A stretch of DNA of 64,000 bases from Kitasatospora setae KM-6054 (GCF_000269985.1 NC_016109.1:4464001-4528000); one strand, 5' to 3'; positions 1 to 7,788 are shown, counted from the stretch's first letter. Program-made: numbers and translations. Notes: generated from the sequence alone by a model not told the origin.

Positions 1-75
1 CGGGTCTCGATCGGCGAGGTCAAGGGCAACGACCTGTTCCTGGGCGCCGCGGAGGCGTTCCGCAAGGAGCTCTGA
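1..75 (+). CDS. C-terminal end of an unidentified protein
   Basis: Only the last 24 codons are inside the window, in frame from base 1 to a TGA at 73-75. The tail reads as a soluble alpha-helical end (SIGEVKGNDLFLGAAEAF then RKEL). That is too little to assign a family. A strong hairpin starts 15 bases after the stop, so this gene probably ends its own transcript and is not in an operon with the next gene. Confidence 0.6.
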   Translation, partial: RVSIGEVKGNDLFLGAAEAFRKEL

Positions 76-89
76 GTGGTCGTCACCCC

Positions 90-120
90 ACCGTGCGGGC
101 AACGGGGTTGCCCGCACGGT
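90..120 (+). terminator. Strong stem-loop terminator
   Basis: A perfect 14-bp inverted repeat (arms 90-103 and 107-120, arm ACCGTGCGGGCAAC) with a 3-base GGG loop starts 15 bases after the stop of the upstream gene. There is no T-tract, which is common for terminators in high-GC actinobacteria. Confidence 0.75.
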
Positions 121-134
121 CCGGAGGGGAAGGA

Positions 135-169
135 CTCCCTGCGGCAAGCGCCCGACGCACCGCAGGGAG
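135..169 (+). promoter_or_regulatory. Hairpin that masks the trpB2 ribosome binding site
   Basis: A perfect 10-bp inverted repeat (135-144 and 160-169, arm CTCCCTGCGG) lies directly before the ATG at 177. Its right arm contains the GGGAG that would serve as Shine-Dalgarno sequence, 7-8 bases before the start. Folding would hide the ribosome binding site, so translational control is possible. This is inferred from base pairing alone. Confidence 0.45.
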
Positions 170-176
170 AGCCCGG

Positions 177-1469
177 ATGACCCGGCACGACACCGACCCG
201 ACCCCCACCGCCTGGTACGACATCCGACCGGACCTGCCCGCGCCGGTCCCGCCGATGCTGCACCCCGGCACCAAGGAACCGGTCACCGCCGACGACCTGG
301 CCCCGCTGTTCCCCGCCGAACTGGCCGCCCAGGAGCTCGGCGGCCCGCGCGAGGTCGACATCCCCGGCGCCGTCCTCGACCTGTACCGCCGCTTCCGCCC
401 CGCGCCGCTGGTCCGCGCCGAGCGGCTGGAACGCGCGCTGCGCACCCCCGCCCGGATCTACTACAAGTACGAGGGCGGCAACCCGACCGGCTCGCACAAG
501 CTCAACACCGCGCTGGCGCAGGCGTACTACAACAAGGCGGCCGGGGTGACCGGCCTGGTCACCGAGACCGGCGCCGGGCAGTGGGGCAGCGCGCTCGGCC
601 TGGCCTGCTCCTTCCTGGAGCTGGACTGCGAGGTCTTCATGGTCCGGGTCTCCTACGACCAGAAGCCGTACCGGCGGGCCCTGATGGAGACCTACGGCGC
701 CGCGGTGCACGCCTCGCCGTCCGAGCTGACCGCCGCCGGGCGGGCCGCGCTGGCGGCCGACCCGGCGGCCACCGGCAGCCTCGGCCTGGCGATCTCCGAG
801 GCGGTCGAGCGGGTCGCGGCGGCCGGCGGCCGGGCCAAGTACGCGCTCGGCTCGGTGCTCAACCACGTGCTGCTGCACCAGACCGTGATCGGCCAGGAGG
901 CGCTGGCCCAGTTCGCCCGGATCGGCGACTACCCGGACGTGGTGATCGGCGCGGCCGGCGGCGGCTCCAACTTCGGCGGCCTGGCCTTCCCGTTCCTGGG
1001 CGAGCAGTTGGCGGGCCGCCGCCCGGTGCGGGCGGTCGCGGTCGAGCCCGCGTCCTGCCCCTCGCTGACCCGCGGCCGCTACGACTACGACTTCGGCGAC
1101 AGCGCCGGCACCACCCCGCTGATGAAGATGCACACCCTCGGGCACGGCTTCACCCCGCCCGCGATCCACGCCGGCGGGCTGCGCTACCACGGCATGTCGC
1201 CGATCGTCAGCCACCTCAAGGAGCTCGGGCTGATCGAGGCCGTCGCCGTGCCGCAGACCGCCTGCTTCGAGGCGGGCGTGGCCTTCGCCCGGGCCGAGGG
1301 CGTGGTCCCCGCGCCGGAGTCCACCCACGCGGTGCGGGCGGCGGTCGACGAGGCGCTGGCCTGCCGGGAGTCCGGCGAGTCGAAGGCGATCGTGTTCGCG
1401 CTCTCCGGACACGGGCACTTCGACATGCAGGCGTACCTGGACCACTTCGCCGGCCGGCTCACCGACTGA
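177..1469 (+). CDS. trpB2: TrpB2-type tryptophan synthase beta chain (PLP enzyme)
   Basis: This 430-residue protein is a fold-type II PLP enzyme of the TrpB2 (TrpB-like) subfamily, which condenses indole with serine to tryptophan and usually works without a TrpA partner. The PLP lysine lies in GNPTGSHKLNTALAQAYY, the phosphate-binding glycine loop is GAAGGGSNFGG, and ETGAGQWG is the conserved TrpB active-site stretch. The N-terminal region with YDIRPDLP and MLHPGTKEPV is typical of TrpB2 rather than TrpB1. The ATG at 177 is chosen because GGGAGAG precedes it; the frame is open further upstream, but that would include the terminator hairpin. No other trp gene lies nearby, so this is an extra or salvage enzyme. 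Its last codons form part of a 33-bp repeat also found at 5586. Confidence 0.9.
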   Translation: MTRHDTDPTPTAWYDIRPDLPAPVPPMLHPGTKEPVTADDLAPLFPAELAAQELGGPREVDIPGAVLDLYRRFRPAPLVRAERLERALRTPARIYYKYEGGNPTGSHKLNTALAQAYYNKAAGVTGLVTETGAGQWGSALGLACSFLELDCEVFMVRVSYDQKPYRRALMETYGAAVHASPSELTAAGRAALAADPAATGSLGLAISEAVERVAAAGGRAKYALGSVLNHVLLHQTVIGQEALAQFARIGDYPDVVIGAAGGGSNFGGLAFPFLGEQLAGRRPVRAVAVEPASCPSLTRGRYDYDFGDSAGTTPLMKMHTLGHGFTPPAIHAGGLRYHGMSPIVSHLKELGLIEAVAVPQTACFEAGVAFARAEGVVPAPESTHAVRAAVDEALACRESGESKAIVFALSGHGHFDMQAYLDHFAGRLTD

Positions 1470-1495
1470 CAGTGATGATGTTCGTGGTGACGCTG
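1463..1495 (+). repeat. 33-bp direct repeat, copy 1 (trpB2 stop)
   Basis: This 33-bp stretch matches 5586-5618 at 32 of 33 positions (one T/C change). It contains the last codon and stop of trpB2 (GAC TGA), and the other copy contains the last codon and stop of the unrelated methyltransferase gene. It may be the junction of an inserted cassette or the left end of an IS110-type element. Confidence 0.85.
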
Positions 1496-1614
1496 TCCGC
1501 GAGGAGATCGCGGCCCGCAGGACAGCTCCATCCGGGTCCGGCCCGGGCACCCGGGCGCGTCAAAACACCCACCAGTTCCGGAGGACGGCGGGCAGTAAGC
1601 AGGGCAAGAGCCGA

Positions 1615-1815
1615 CTACACGCCGCCGGGCAGCAGATGGTCGGCGATGTCGTTGGCCAGTTCCTCCATGTCGTCGGCGGTCGGCTCCTCGCCGTCCTCCC
1701 AGCGGAACACCGGGATCCGCCGGCCGCACACCCCGGCCGAGCAGGTGCACGGCGGCCACAGCACCGCCAGCACGCTGGAGAGGGCCGTCGAAGGTGACGT
1801 CGCCGCCGTCGCGGC
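1615..1815 (-). pseudogene. Small Cys-containing ORF, possibly frameshifted
   Basis: On the minus strand this frame encodes LSSVLAVLWPPCTCSAGVCG followed by an acidic helix with DDMEELANDIADHLL, ending in TAG. Its composition looks like a real small protein, with a CxCxxxxC cluster. It lacks a convincing start. A GTG overlapping the TGA of the preceding small gene opens a different frame (SRDGGDVTFDG) that would need a one-base shift near 1775 to join it. It is therefore either a frameshifted gene or a short protein starting at an internal GTG. Function unknown. Confidence 0.35.
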
Positions 1816-1956
1816 TCACCGGTCGATCACCCGGACCGTGATCGACCGGCCGTCGGTGTGGCCGGTCGACGTCGCGATCTTCTCGCCGCTGGCGCGCCAC
1901 TCCCAGATCCACTCCAGCGCCACGTCGGGGTCCCTCAGGTTCTGGTTCGTCGCCAC
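1816..1956 (-). CDS. Small unknown protein (46 aa)
   Basis: GTG start at 1956 with AGAGGTGG about seven bases upstream on the minus strand. The product is short and polar (DPDVALEWIWEWRASGEKIA, ending TVRVIDR). It runs away from the XRE/DUF6879 module and lies head to tail with the Cys-containing ORF at 1615-1815, sharing the GTGA overlap typical of coupled genes. I recognise no family. The 142 bases that separate it from the divergent gene at 2098 could hold promoters for both. Confidence 0.5.
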   Translation of the reverse strand: MATNQNLRDPDVALEWIWEWRASGEKIATSTGHTDGRSITVRVIDR

Positions 1957-2097
1957 GGCGTCCACCTCTTCCCGATGGCGTGGCGGAACTTCGAATCGCA
2001 CACACAGCAGCAAGTTCGAGAAAGCTGGGCGCGCCCAGCCGGCGGATGGGGCAGGCTCTAGCACAACGATCGTCCGCAACTGCCTGGGAGCGACATC

Positions 2098-2325
2098 ATG
2101 GCCCTACGCAAGCTCGGCACGGACCCCGACAGCAAGAACAGCGGATCACCGACCGTCTACCTGGACGAGGAGACCGGCAACTACCTGTTGCAGGGCTGGA
2201 AGGTCCTCGACGCGGAACGGCTCGCCCAGATGGACATCCCCGACCACGAAACCGTGATCGAATTCCCGCAGCGCATGGTGCAGTTCTTCCCGGAGGTGAA
2301 CGGTGGCTTCGGAGAGGACGTTTGA
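2098..2325 (+). CDS. Small acidic protein upstream of DUF6879
   Basis: A 75-residue soluble protein (TVYLDEETGNYLLQGWKVLD, then IPDHETVIEFP) with ATG at 2098. Small proteins with this GNYLLQGWKV-type core commonly precede DUF6879 and XRE/DUF5753 genes in streptomycetes. It overlaps the next gene by 23 bases, so the two are translationally coupled. By analogy with the WhiJ/AbaA-type loci of Streptomyces, where an XRE regulator works with small partner proteins, it may modulate the regulator encoded two genes on; that is inference. Confidence 0.7.
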   Translation: MALRKLGTDPDSKNSGSPTVYLDEETGNYLLQGWKVLDAERLAQMDIPDHETVIEFPQRMVQFFPEVNGGFGEDV

Positions 2326-2818
2326 GGAACTGTTCGAAGCAAGTAGCAGCTCCGCAGTCCACTTGGAGATGCGGGACGGCTACATGCTGGACGACCCGTC
2401 GTACCTGGCGTGGCTGGAAGATCGTCGGCTCGACCTCGACGACCCGGAAAGTCAGGAGTGGCGGACGCTGGTCCGCTCGGCCGTAGACCGAGGCGTAGAG
2501 GTCCGCCGCGCCCGGATCGTCTCCGAGCCGGTGAGCGACTACATCCGCTTCGAACACGAGATCACTGCCCCGCACAACGTCAAGGCGGGCGAACAGGTCC
2601 GCTGGCTACCCCGGAGGCTCGCTACCGATCTGGCGTTGCCCGGCAACGACTTCTGGATCTTCGACGACCGTCTGGCACTGATCAACCACTTCTCTGGAGA
2701 CGGCGACTGGGCCGACACGGAGACCGTCACCGATCCGGCTGTGGTCAAGCTCTGCTCCGACGCGTTCGCAGCGGTCTGGGAACGTGCCGTGCCGCACGAG
2801 GACTACCACCCCGCCTGA
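2303..2818 (+). CDS. DUF6879 family protein
   Basis: A 171-residue protein with the DUF6879 pattern: VEVRRARIVSEPVSDYIRFE in the middle, then AGEQVRWLPRR and DFWIFDDRLALINHF. The GTG start at 2303 follows GGAGGTGAA closely and lies inside the end of the upstream gene. The biochemical role of this family is unknown. It is found beside XRE/DUF5753 regulators in actinobacteria, as here, where the regulator starts 7 bases after this stop. The gene belongs to a three-gene unit 2098-3680. Confidence 0.85.
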   Translation: MASERTFEELFEASSSSAVHLEMRDGYMLDDPSYLAWLEDRRLDLDDPESQEWRTLVRSAVDRGVEVRRARIVSEPVSDYIRFEHEITAPHNVKAGEQVRWLPRRLATDLALPGNDFWIFDDRLALINHFSGDGDWADTETVTDPAVVKLCSDAFAAVWERAVPHEDYHPA

Positions 2819-2825
2819 TCGATCG

Positions 2826-3680
2826 ATGGACCATCCACAGCAGTCGCCGTCCTCCAGCGCCCGACAAGCCCGATTCGACCTCGGCAAGAGGCTGAAGGAC
2901 ATCCGGAAAGGCGCCGGCCTGACAGCGCGGGAGTTGGCCTCCCTCGCAGGCTGGCACGAGTCCAAGGCTTCACGGCTGCAAAGCGGCCGAACGTCCCCTA
3001 CGGAGTCGGACATTCGCTTGTGGACGGTACTCTGTGGCGTCCCCGAGCAGGCGGATGATCTGATTGCCACAGCGCACAGCGTCGAAGGCATGTACGTCGA
3101 GTGGCGCCGCCGAACACGGGCCGGTCTACGACATGTCCAGCAGGCCGCCGTGCCGCTCTACCAGCGCACTCGACACTTCCGAATCTACGAGCCCGGCGTC
3201 TGCCCCGGCCTACTCCAAACACCCGCATACGCGTCAGCGCTCATGGGCGCGATCATCGCGTTTCAGCACATCCCCGACGACACCGACGCCGCGGTGGCCG
3301 CCCGCATCGAACGCCAGCAGGTGCTGCACCAGGGTGGCACCTTCGCCTTCCTCCTGGAGGAATCAGTCCTCCGTGCGCGGGTGGCCGACGACGAGACCAT
3401 GGCCGGACAGCTCGGCTACCTACTGCACGCGACCACACTGCCGTCCGTCAGCATCGGGATCGTACCGACGTCGGCTCACCGGGCGATGTGGCCGGTCGAA
3501 GGGTTCTGGATCTTCGACGAGGAACGCGTCCTCGTCGAACTCGTCACCGCCGAGGTGACCGTCACACAGCCGCGCGAGATCGAACTCTACGCGCGGACCT
3601 TCACCACCCTCGCCACCATCGCCGTCTACGGCGCGAAAGCTCGCGCCCTCATCACGGGGGCCATCGACGCGCTCAGGTGA
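2826..3680 (+). CDS. XRE-family regulator with DUF5753 domain
   Basis: A 284-residue regulator. Residues about 16-70 form the helix-turn-helix (LKDIRKGAGLTARELASLAG, then HESKASRLQSGRTSPTESDI). The rest is a DUF5753 ligand- or partner-binding domain (LYQRTRHFRIYEPGVCPGLL, then YASALM, with FAFLLEESVLRARV further on). Proteins of this type, such as WhiJ, control development and antibiotic genes in Streptomyces and usually act with a small DUF397 or similar partner. No DUF397 gene is present here; DUF6879 takes its place. ATG 2826 gives the standard length. Confidence 0.88.
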   Translation: MDHPQQSPSSSARQARFDLGKRLKDIRKGAGLTARELASLAGWHESKASRLQSGRTSPTESDIRLWTVLCGVPEQADDLIATAHSVEGMYVEWRRRTRAGLRHVQQAAVPLYQRTRHFRIYEPGVCPGLLQTPAYASALMGAIIAFQHIPDDTDAAVAARIERQQVLHQGGTFAFLLEESVLRARVADDETMAGQLGYLLHATTLPSVSIGIVPTSAHRAMWPVEGFWIFDEERVLVELVTAEVTVTQPREIELYARTFTTLATIAVYGAKARALITGAIDALR

Positions 3681-3828
3681 ATCCATGCAAGTTCGAGCAA
3701 GTTCCTGGAGACGCCCCTCGCCCTGCTCCTAACGTCGTGTCAAGCAGGAACACTCGACCGGCGAACGGGAGCAACCCCATGGCGGCCTCGGGACAGGAAC
3801 CGAAGTACCGGCCTCGCAGCCCAGCCTC

Positions 3829-3948
3829 GTGATCAAGACCTACGCGGTCGACCCGACCGACGGCACCCGCGCCCTCCGGTCGGCGACCTCGTCCGACGAG
3901 CCGATCCCAGCCCACCACAGCCGGTCCACGCAGGACGACGTCGCCTGA
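3829..3948 (+). CDS. Doubtful 39-residue peptide
   Basis: From a GTG at 3829 the frame gives IKTYAVDPTDGTRALRSATS and a polar tail ending in a TGA at 3946. The frame is open back to 3733. No good ribosome binding site is visible. It is listed because it sits in a run of small ORFs between the XRE regulator and the methyltransferase and has a plausible RiPP-precursor size. Another short frame from ATG 3779 (17 codons) overlaps it and is equally uncertain. Confidence 0.22.
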   Translation: MIKTYAVDPTDGTRALRSATSSDEPIPAHHSRSTQDDVA

Positions 3949-3958
3949 CGGGCACCCC

Positions 3959-4123
3959 GTGGACTCGTTCGCCACCAGCATCTTCGGCATCGGCGGCTAC
4001 TTCAACGGCGCCCGCGCCGCCCGCAGCGAGATCCTCGCCGCCCGCGAATCCGGCCAGGGACTCCCCCTCCTGAACGCCGGCGAGCCCTACCTCGGCGACG
4101 CCAGCGCCACGCAACGCCCCTGA
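3959..4123 (+). CDS. Small peptide (54 aa), unknown
   Basis: GTG 3959 opens 54 codons (DSFATSIFGIGGYFNGARAA, then EILAARESGQGLPLLNAGEP). The segment is amphipathic and unlike the very polar neighbours. It starts 10 bases after the preceding TGA, so coupling is possible, but only a weak ACGGG motif lies upstream. It might be the remaining end of a larger protein or a leader peptide. No family recognised. Confidence 0.35.
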   Translation: MDSFATSIFGIGGYFNGARAARSEILAARESGQGLPLLNAGEPYLGDASATQRP

Positions 4124-4238
4124 ACTCCCGCCCCGGCCGCCGCTCTGCCAAGAACCCGGCCGGGGCGGGCCGGCAACACCGCGCAATCCGAACGCCAACC
4201 AGCCCTCAGAATCCGCACGTCGTGAAGGAGGGACCAGT

Positions 4239-4337
4239 ATGACAACCCCCACTCCCACCGAGCGCCCGCCCGGCGACACCGGCCCCGGCAGCAGGCCGAC
4301 GCGAAGCTGCACCCACCCCACCAAGCGGACCAACTGA
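4239..4337 (+). CDS. Very small peptide with strong RBS (32 aa)
   Basis: ATG 4239 is preceded by GAAGGAGGG at near-ideal spacing, which is strong support for translation. The product is Pro/Thr-rich with one Cys (TTPTPTERPPGDTGPG near the start, SCTHPTKRTN at the end). It precedes another 31-residue peptide and the methyltransferase gene on the same strand. It could be a RiPP precursor or a regulatory peptide; nothing in the sequence proves either. Confidence 0.55.
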   Translation: MTTPTPTERPPGDTGPGSRPTRSCTHPTKRTN

Positions 4338-4355
4338 GCGACAGGAGAACCAGCC

Positions 4356-4451
4356 ATGGCGGGTAAGCACGGTGACGGCAAGGGCGGATCCGAAGGGGAC
4401 AAGAAGCAGACCCCCAAGGAGTCCGACGGCCAGTGGCCCCCGAAGAAGTGA
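4356..4451 (+). CDS. Very small Lys/Gly-rich peptide (31 aa)
   Basis: ATG 4356 follows ACAGGAGAACCAGCC, a good ribosome binding site. The peptide is strongly hydrophilic (AGKHGDGKGGSEGDKKQTPK, ending QWPPKK). Its stop is 10 bases before the methyltransferase ATG, so the two are probably cotranslated. The position suggests a possible substrate or partner of the methyltransferase; this is inference. There is no leader/core pattern of a known RiPP class. Confidence 0.55.
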   Translation: MAGKHGDGKGGSEGDKKQTPKESDGQWPPKK

Positions 4452-4461
4452 GTTTCAACTG

Positions 4462-5592
4462 ATGGACAAATACGCGCAGTTGCTCGCCGAACTAACTTCG
4501 GCTGGTGTCCTGGGCGAGGAGTGGCGGGGCGCGTTCGAGCGCGCCCCGCGCTCTGCCTTCGTGCCGGACACCGTCTGGGCCCCCGACACCGACCACCCCA
4601 CCGGCTACCGCCGGATCACCCGCAGCAACGACCCCACCGACTGGTGGGCGCTGGTCAACGCGAACGACGTCGTCGTCACCCAGCTCGACGACGGGGCCGA
4701 GGACGGGCCAGGGACCGCAACGTCCTCCGCGTCGATGCCGTCCCTCGTCGCCACCATGCTCCGACACCTCGACGCCGCCGACGGACACACCGTCCTCGAC
4801 ATCGGCACCGGCACCGGCTGGACCAGTGCCCTACTGTCCGCCCGGCTCGGAGAGCAACGAGTCACCACCATCGAAGTCGATCAGGCAATGGCTGCTGGAG
4901 CCACGTCCGCGCTCGCCAAGGCCGGCTTCGACCCAACCCGCATCATCGGCGACGGCCTCGCCGGTTGGCTGCCCAACGCTCCATACGATCGCATCCACTC
5001 CACCGCGGCCGTCCAGACCGTCCCCCGCGCCTGGATCGACCAGACCACCCCCGGCGGCATCATCGTCACCCCCTGGGGCACCCCGTTCGCCAACGCCGGG
5101 CTGCTGCGCCTCGTCATCGGCGAACACGGCCAACCGACCTACGGCCGGTTCGTCGACAACGTCACCTTCATGTGGATGCGCGCCCAACGGCCGCATCGGG
5201 TAACCGATCTCGCCGAGATCCCCAGCGTCCTCAGCGCATCCCCGATGGATCCCAGAATGGCGTTGGAGGACGTGGACGCCGCGTTCACCATCGGACTCCG
5301 GGTGCCCGGAGTCCGCTTCGAACACCGCTGGGACACCGCCGACCGCACCAGCACCTACCGGATGCACATGTCGGACGGAGCAGGCTCGTGGGCGTCAGTC
5401 CACTACCACGAGTGGGACGCCGAGGACGCTCTTCTCCAAGCCGGTCCCCGCCGGCTCTGGGACGAGATCACCGCAGCCCGCCTCTGGTGGCTGGAAGAGG
5501 GCAAGCCGTCGCTGTCCCAGTTCGGCCTCACCCTCACCCCAGACGGCCAACAGACCGTCTGGCTGAACGACCCCGGCAACGTCGTCGACTGA
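4462..5592 (+). CDS. PIMT-like class I methyltransferase
   Basis: A 376-residue SAM-dependent methyltransferase resembling protein-L-isoaspartate O-methyltransferase. Motif I is VLDIGTGTGWTSALLS (about residues 110-125). It is preceded by an N-terminal region with FVPDTVWAPDT and the PIMT-like MPSLVATMLRHL, and followed by VTTIEVD and PGGIIVTPWG. A long C-terminal extension (about residues 230-376) is typical of actinobacterial members found beside XRE regulators or in RiPP clusters (FxLD and ATP-grasp/graspetide systems). No ATP-grasp ligase or lanthipeptide enzyme is adjacent, so the substrate is unknown; the two small peptides just upstream are candidates. Its stop codon lies inside the second copy of the 33-bp repeat. 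Confidence 0.85.
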   Translation: MDKYAQLLAELTSAGVLGEEWRGAFERAPRSAFVPDTVWAPDTDHPTGYRRITRSNDPTDWWALVNANDVVVTQLDDGAEDGPGTATSSASMPSLVATMLRHLDAADGHTVLDIGTGTGWTSALLSARLGEQRVTTIEVDQAMAAGATSALAKAGFDPTRIIGDGLAGWLPNAPYDRIHSTAAVQTVPRAWIDQTTPGGIIVTPWGTPFANAGLLRLVIGEHGQPTYGRFVDNVTFMWMRAQRPHRVTDLAEIPSVLSASPMDPRMALEDVDAAFTIGLRVPGVRFEHRWDTADRTSTYRMHMSDGAGSWASVHYHEWDAEDALLQAGPRRLWDEITAARLWWLEEGKPSLSQFGLTLTPDGQQTVWLNDPGNVVD

Positions 5593-5618
5593 CAGTGATG
5601 ATGTCCGTGGTGACGCTG
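5586..5618 (+). repeat. 33-bp direct repeat, copy 2 (methyltransferase stop)
   Basis: Matches 1463-1495 at 32 of 33 positions, at a distance of 4123 bp. It carries the final GAC TGA of the methyltransferase gene and continues into the non-coding DNA before an IS110 transposase fragment. If it is an IS110-type left end, the CT of GACTGA would be the usual core dinucleotide; if it is a cassette junction, the 1496-5618 segment is one unit. Confidence 0.85.
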
Positions 5619-5827
5619 CGGGTGGGTCTGACTCGCCGACTGACTGACGTCTCGACTGTCCTGTTTGGGATTTGTCGGCCTGCCGGGCGTCACCACGCAC
5701 GCGGCCGCACGGGCGCTTGTGACTTCATGGGAGCCTGGCCAGAGGCCCCACCACTGCCTTGTCCACCCGCCCGACCGGCGCGTGCCGCCCCCGGCTCGGA
5801 CAAGCGGCAAGGACGGGCACGACCAGC

Positions 5828-6253
5828 ATGACGCCTGGCGGCCGGGAGATCACCGGCGGAGTCGACACCCACGGCCTGACCCACCATGCGGCGGTGGTCG
5901 ACCCCATCGGCCGGCACCTGGCCGACCGGGAGCTCCCCACCACCGTCCGCGGCTACCGGGACCTCCTGGACTGGATGCGCTCGCACGGCGCCCTGAGCGC
6001 AGTCGGCGTGGAGGGCACCGGCGCCTACGGGGCCGAGTTGGCGCGCGTGCTGATCGCCGCCGGCGTCACGGTCGTCGACGTTGACCGGCCCGACCGCGAG
6101 ACCCGGCGCACGAAGGGCAAATCCGACCCGATCGATGCCCCCGCCGCCGCGACGGCCGTCCTGTCGGGCCGGACCACCGGAATTCCCAAGAGCCGGGACG
6201 GCGCGGTCGGGGCCGTCCCTGTCCTGCGGATCGCCCGCCGGACGCCCGGGTGA
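5828..6253 (+). pseudogene. IS110-family transposase, N-terminal fragment
   Basis: The 141 codons match the RuvC-like DEDD domain of IS110 transposases: GGVDTHGLTHHAAVVDPIGR with the first catalytic Asp, VGVEGTGAYGAELARVL with the Glu, and KGKSDPIDAPAAATAVL with the Asp pair. The similarity stops after PKSRDGAVGAVPVLRIARR, and a stop follows at once. The C-terminal transposase domain with its serine motif is missing, so this is a truncated, inactive copy. The 209 bases before the start could include the non-coding (bridge RNA-type) end of the element. Bases 6254-6432 hold no recognisable gene. Confidence 0.8.
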
Positions 6254-6432
6254 AGCGCTGACGGGACTTCGCTGGGAGGTCGCTGGGAGTCGGGTCAAGG
6301 GCTGGTGGTCCGCCGGTAGGCCACCGCCCCCCGGGCGGTCGGTGCGCACCGGTCTGTCCGGATCGGCGCTCCCAGCCGGCGCCCAGGATCCGCACAGAAC
6401 GGCGCAAGAGCGCGGGGCGATGCTTCTGCGCC

Positions 6433-7788
6433 ATGAAGGTGCTTCCGCGACGGCGTGGGGCCGTCCTCGTCAACTCCGCGCTCGGCGTGGCCCTGCTCGG
6501 CGGGGCCGCGCTGGCGTACACCACCCTGGACAGCGGCACGAGCAAGGCCGCCACCGGCTCCAAGGTCAGGACCGCCACGGTCGCCAAGGGGACGGTCCAG
6601 GCCACCGTGTCCGGATCGGGCACGCTGTTCTCCCCGTCCGACGCCGGGCAGGACTTCACCACCGGGGGCAGGCTCACCTCGGTGAAGGTCGCGGTCGGCG
6701 ACGCGGTGAAGAAGGGCCAGGTGCTCGCCACCGTCGACACCGCCGCCGTCCAGCAGCAGGTCGACCAGGCGCAGGCCGCGCTGAACACCGCCGAGGCCAA
6801 CCTGGCCAAGGCCGAGGCCGGCGAGACGGTCACCACCACGGTGCCCGGCACGTCCGGCTCCAACCGCACCGGCGGCACCGGCGGCGCGGGGGCGAGCGGC
6901 GCGGGGGCGAGCAGCACCCCGCAGCCGACCACCACGACCACCGTCAAGGTCGACCAGGCCCAGGTGGCCTCCGCCCAGCAGCAGGTCGACAACGCCGAGA
7001 CGACGCTCGCCAACGCCAAGGACGCGCTGGCCGGCACCACCCTCACCGCGACCACCGACGGCACCGTCGCCTCGATCTCCGGCAAGGTCGGCGAGAACGT
7101 CTCCGGCACCGGCTCCTCCGGCGGCTCGTCCTCCTCCGGCGGCACCTCGTCCGGCGCCAAGACCTCGACCGGCGGCGGCGCTTCGAGCACCACCCCGGCC
7201 GGCTTCATCGTGCTGACCAACCCGTCCGGGATGGAGGTCACCGCGAACTTCTCCGAGCTGGACTCGCTCAAGCTGAAGAAGGGCCAGCCGGCGACCGTCA
7301 CCCTGAACGCGCAGTCCGACACCAAGCTCCAGGCCACCGTGCTGTCGGTCTCCTCGCTGCCCTCCAGCTCCACCAACGGGGCCGTGCAGTACGGCGCGAC
7401 GCTGCGGATCGGCTCCGACACCTCGGCGCTGCGCACCGGCCTGAGCGCCACCATCTCGGTCACCACCGGCTCCGCCGACAACGCCCTGTCGGTGCCCACC
7501 GCGGCCCTCCAGGGCACCGGCGCCACCCGCACCGCGACCGTCGTGCACGACGACGGCTCCACCGAGCGGGTGCAGGTCACCGTCGGCATCGAGGGCGACA
7601 GCACCGTGCAGGTCACCGAGGGCCTCACCGAGGGCGAGAAGGTCGAGCTGACCTCCACCACCGCGGGCACCGGCAACGGCTTCCCGTCCGGCCAGTTCCC
7701 GGGCGCCGGCGGCGCGGCGGGCGGCCTCGGCGGCGCGTCCGGCGGCTTCGGCGGCGGCACCCGCGGCGGCGGCGGGGGCACCCGCTGA
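6433..7788 (+). CDS. MacA-like efflux adaptor (HlyD/RND adaptor family)
   Basis: A 451-residue membrane-anchored adaptor. Residues about 9-30 form the signal/anchor helix (VNSALGVALLGGAALAYTTL). A split biotinyl-lipoyl domain (GRLTSVKVAVGDAVKKGQVL and LTATTDGTVASISGKVGENV) surrounds a coiled coil rich in Gln/Ala (VDQAQAALNTAEANLAKAEA). Beta-barrel and membrane-proximal domains follow. Two Gly/Ser/Thr-rich linkers and a Gly-rich C-terminus are typical of actinobacterial versions. It overlaps the ATPase gene by 3 bases (TGATG) and forms with it and the permease a MacAB-type efflux system for an unknown substrate. No clear ribosome binding site precedes ATG 6433, so the start is moderately certain. 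Confidence 0.85.
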   Translation: MKVLPRRRGAVLVNSALGVALLGGAALAYTTLDSGTSKAATGSKVRTATVAKGTVQATVSGSGTLFSPSDAGQDFTTGGRLTSVKVAVGDAVKKGQVLATVDTAAVQQQVDQAQAALNTAEANLAKAEAGETVTTTVPGTSGSNRTGGTGGAGASGAGASSTPQPTTTTTVKVDQAQVASAQQQVDNAETTLANAKDALAGTTLTATTDGTVASISGKVGENVSGTGSSGGSSSSGGTSSGAKTSTGGGASSTTPAGFIVLTNPSGMEVTANFSELDSLKLKKGQPATVTLNAQSDTKLQATVLSVSSLPSSSTNGAVQYGATLRIGSDTSALRTGLSATISVTTGSADNALSVPTAALQGTGATRTATVVHDDGSTERVQVTVGIEGDSTVQVTEGLTEGEKVELTSTTAGTGNGFPSGQFPGAGGAAGGLGGASGGFGGGTRGGGGGTR

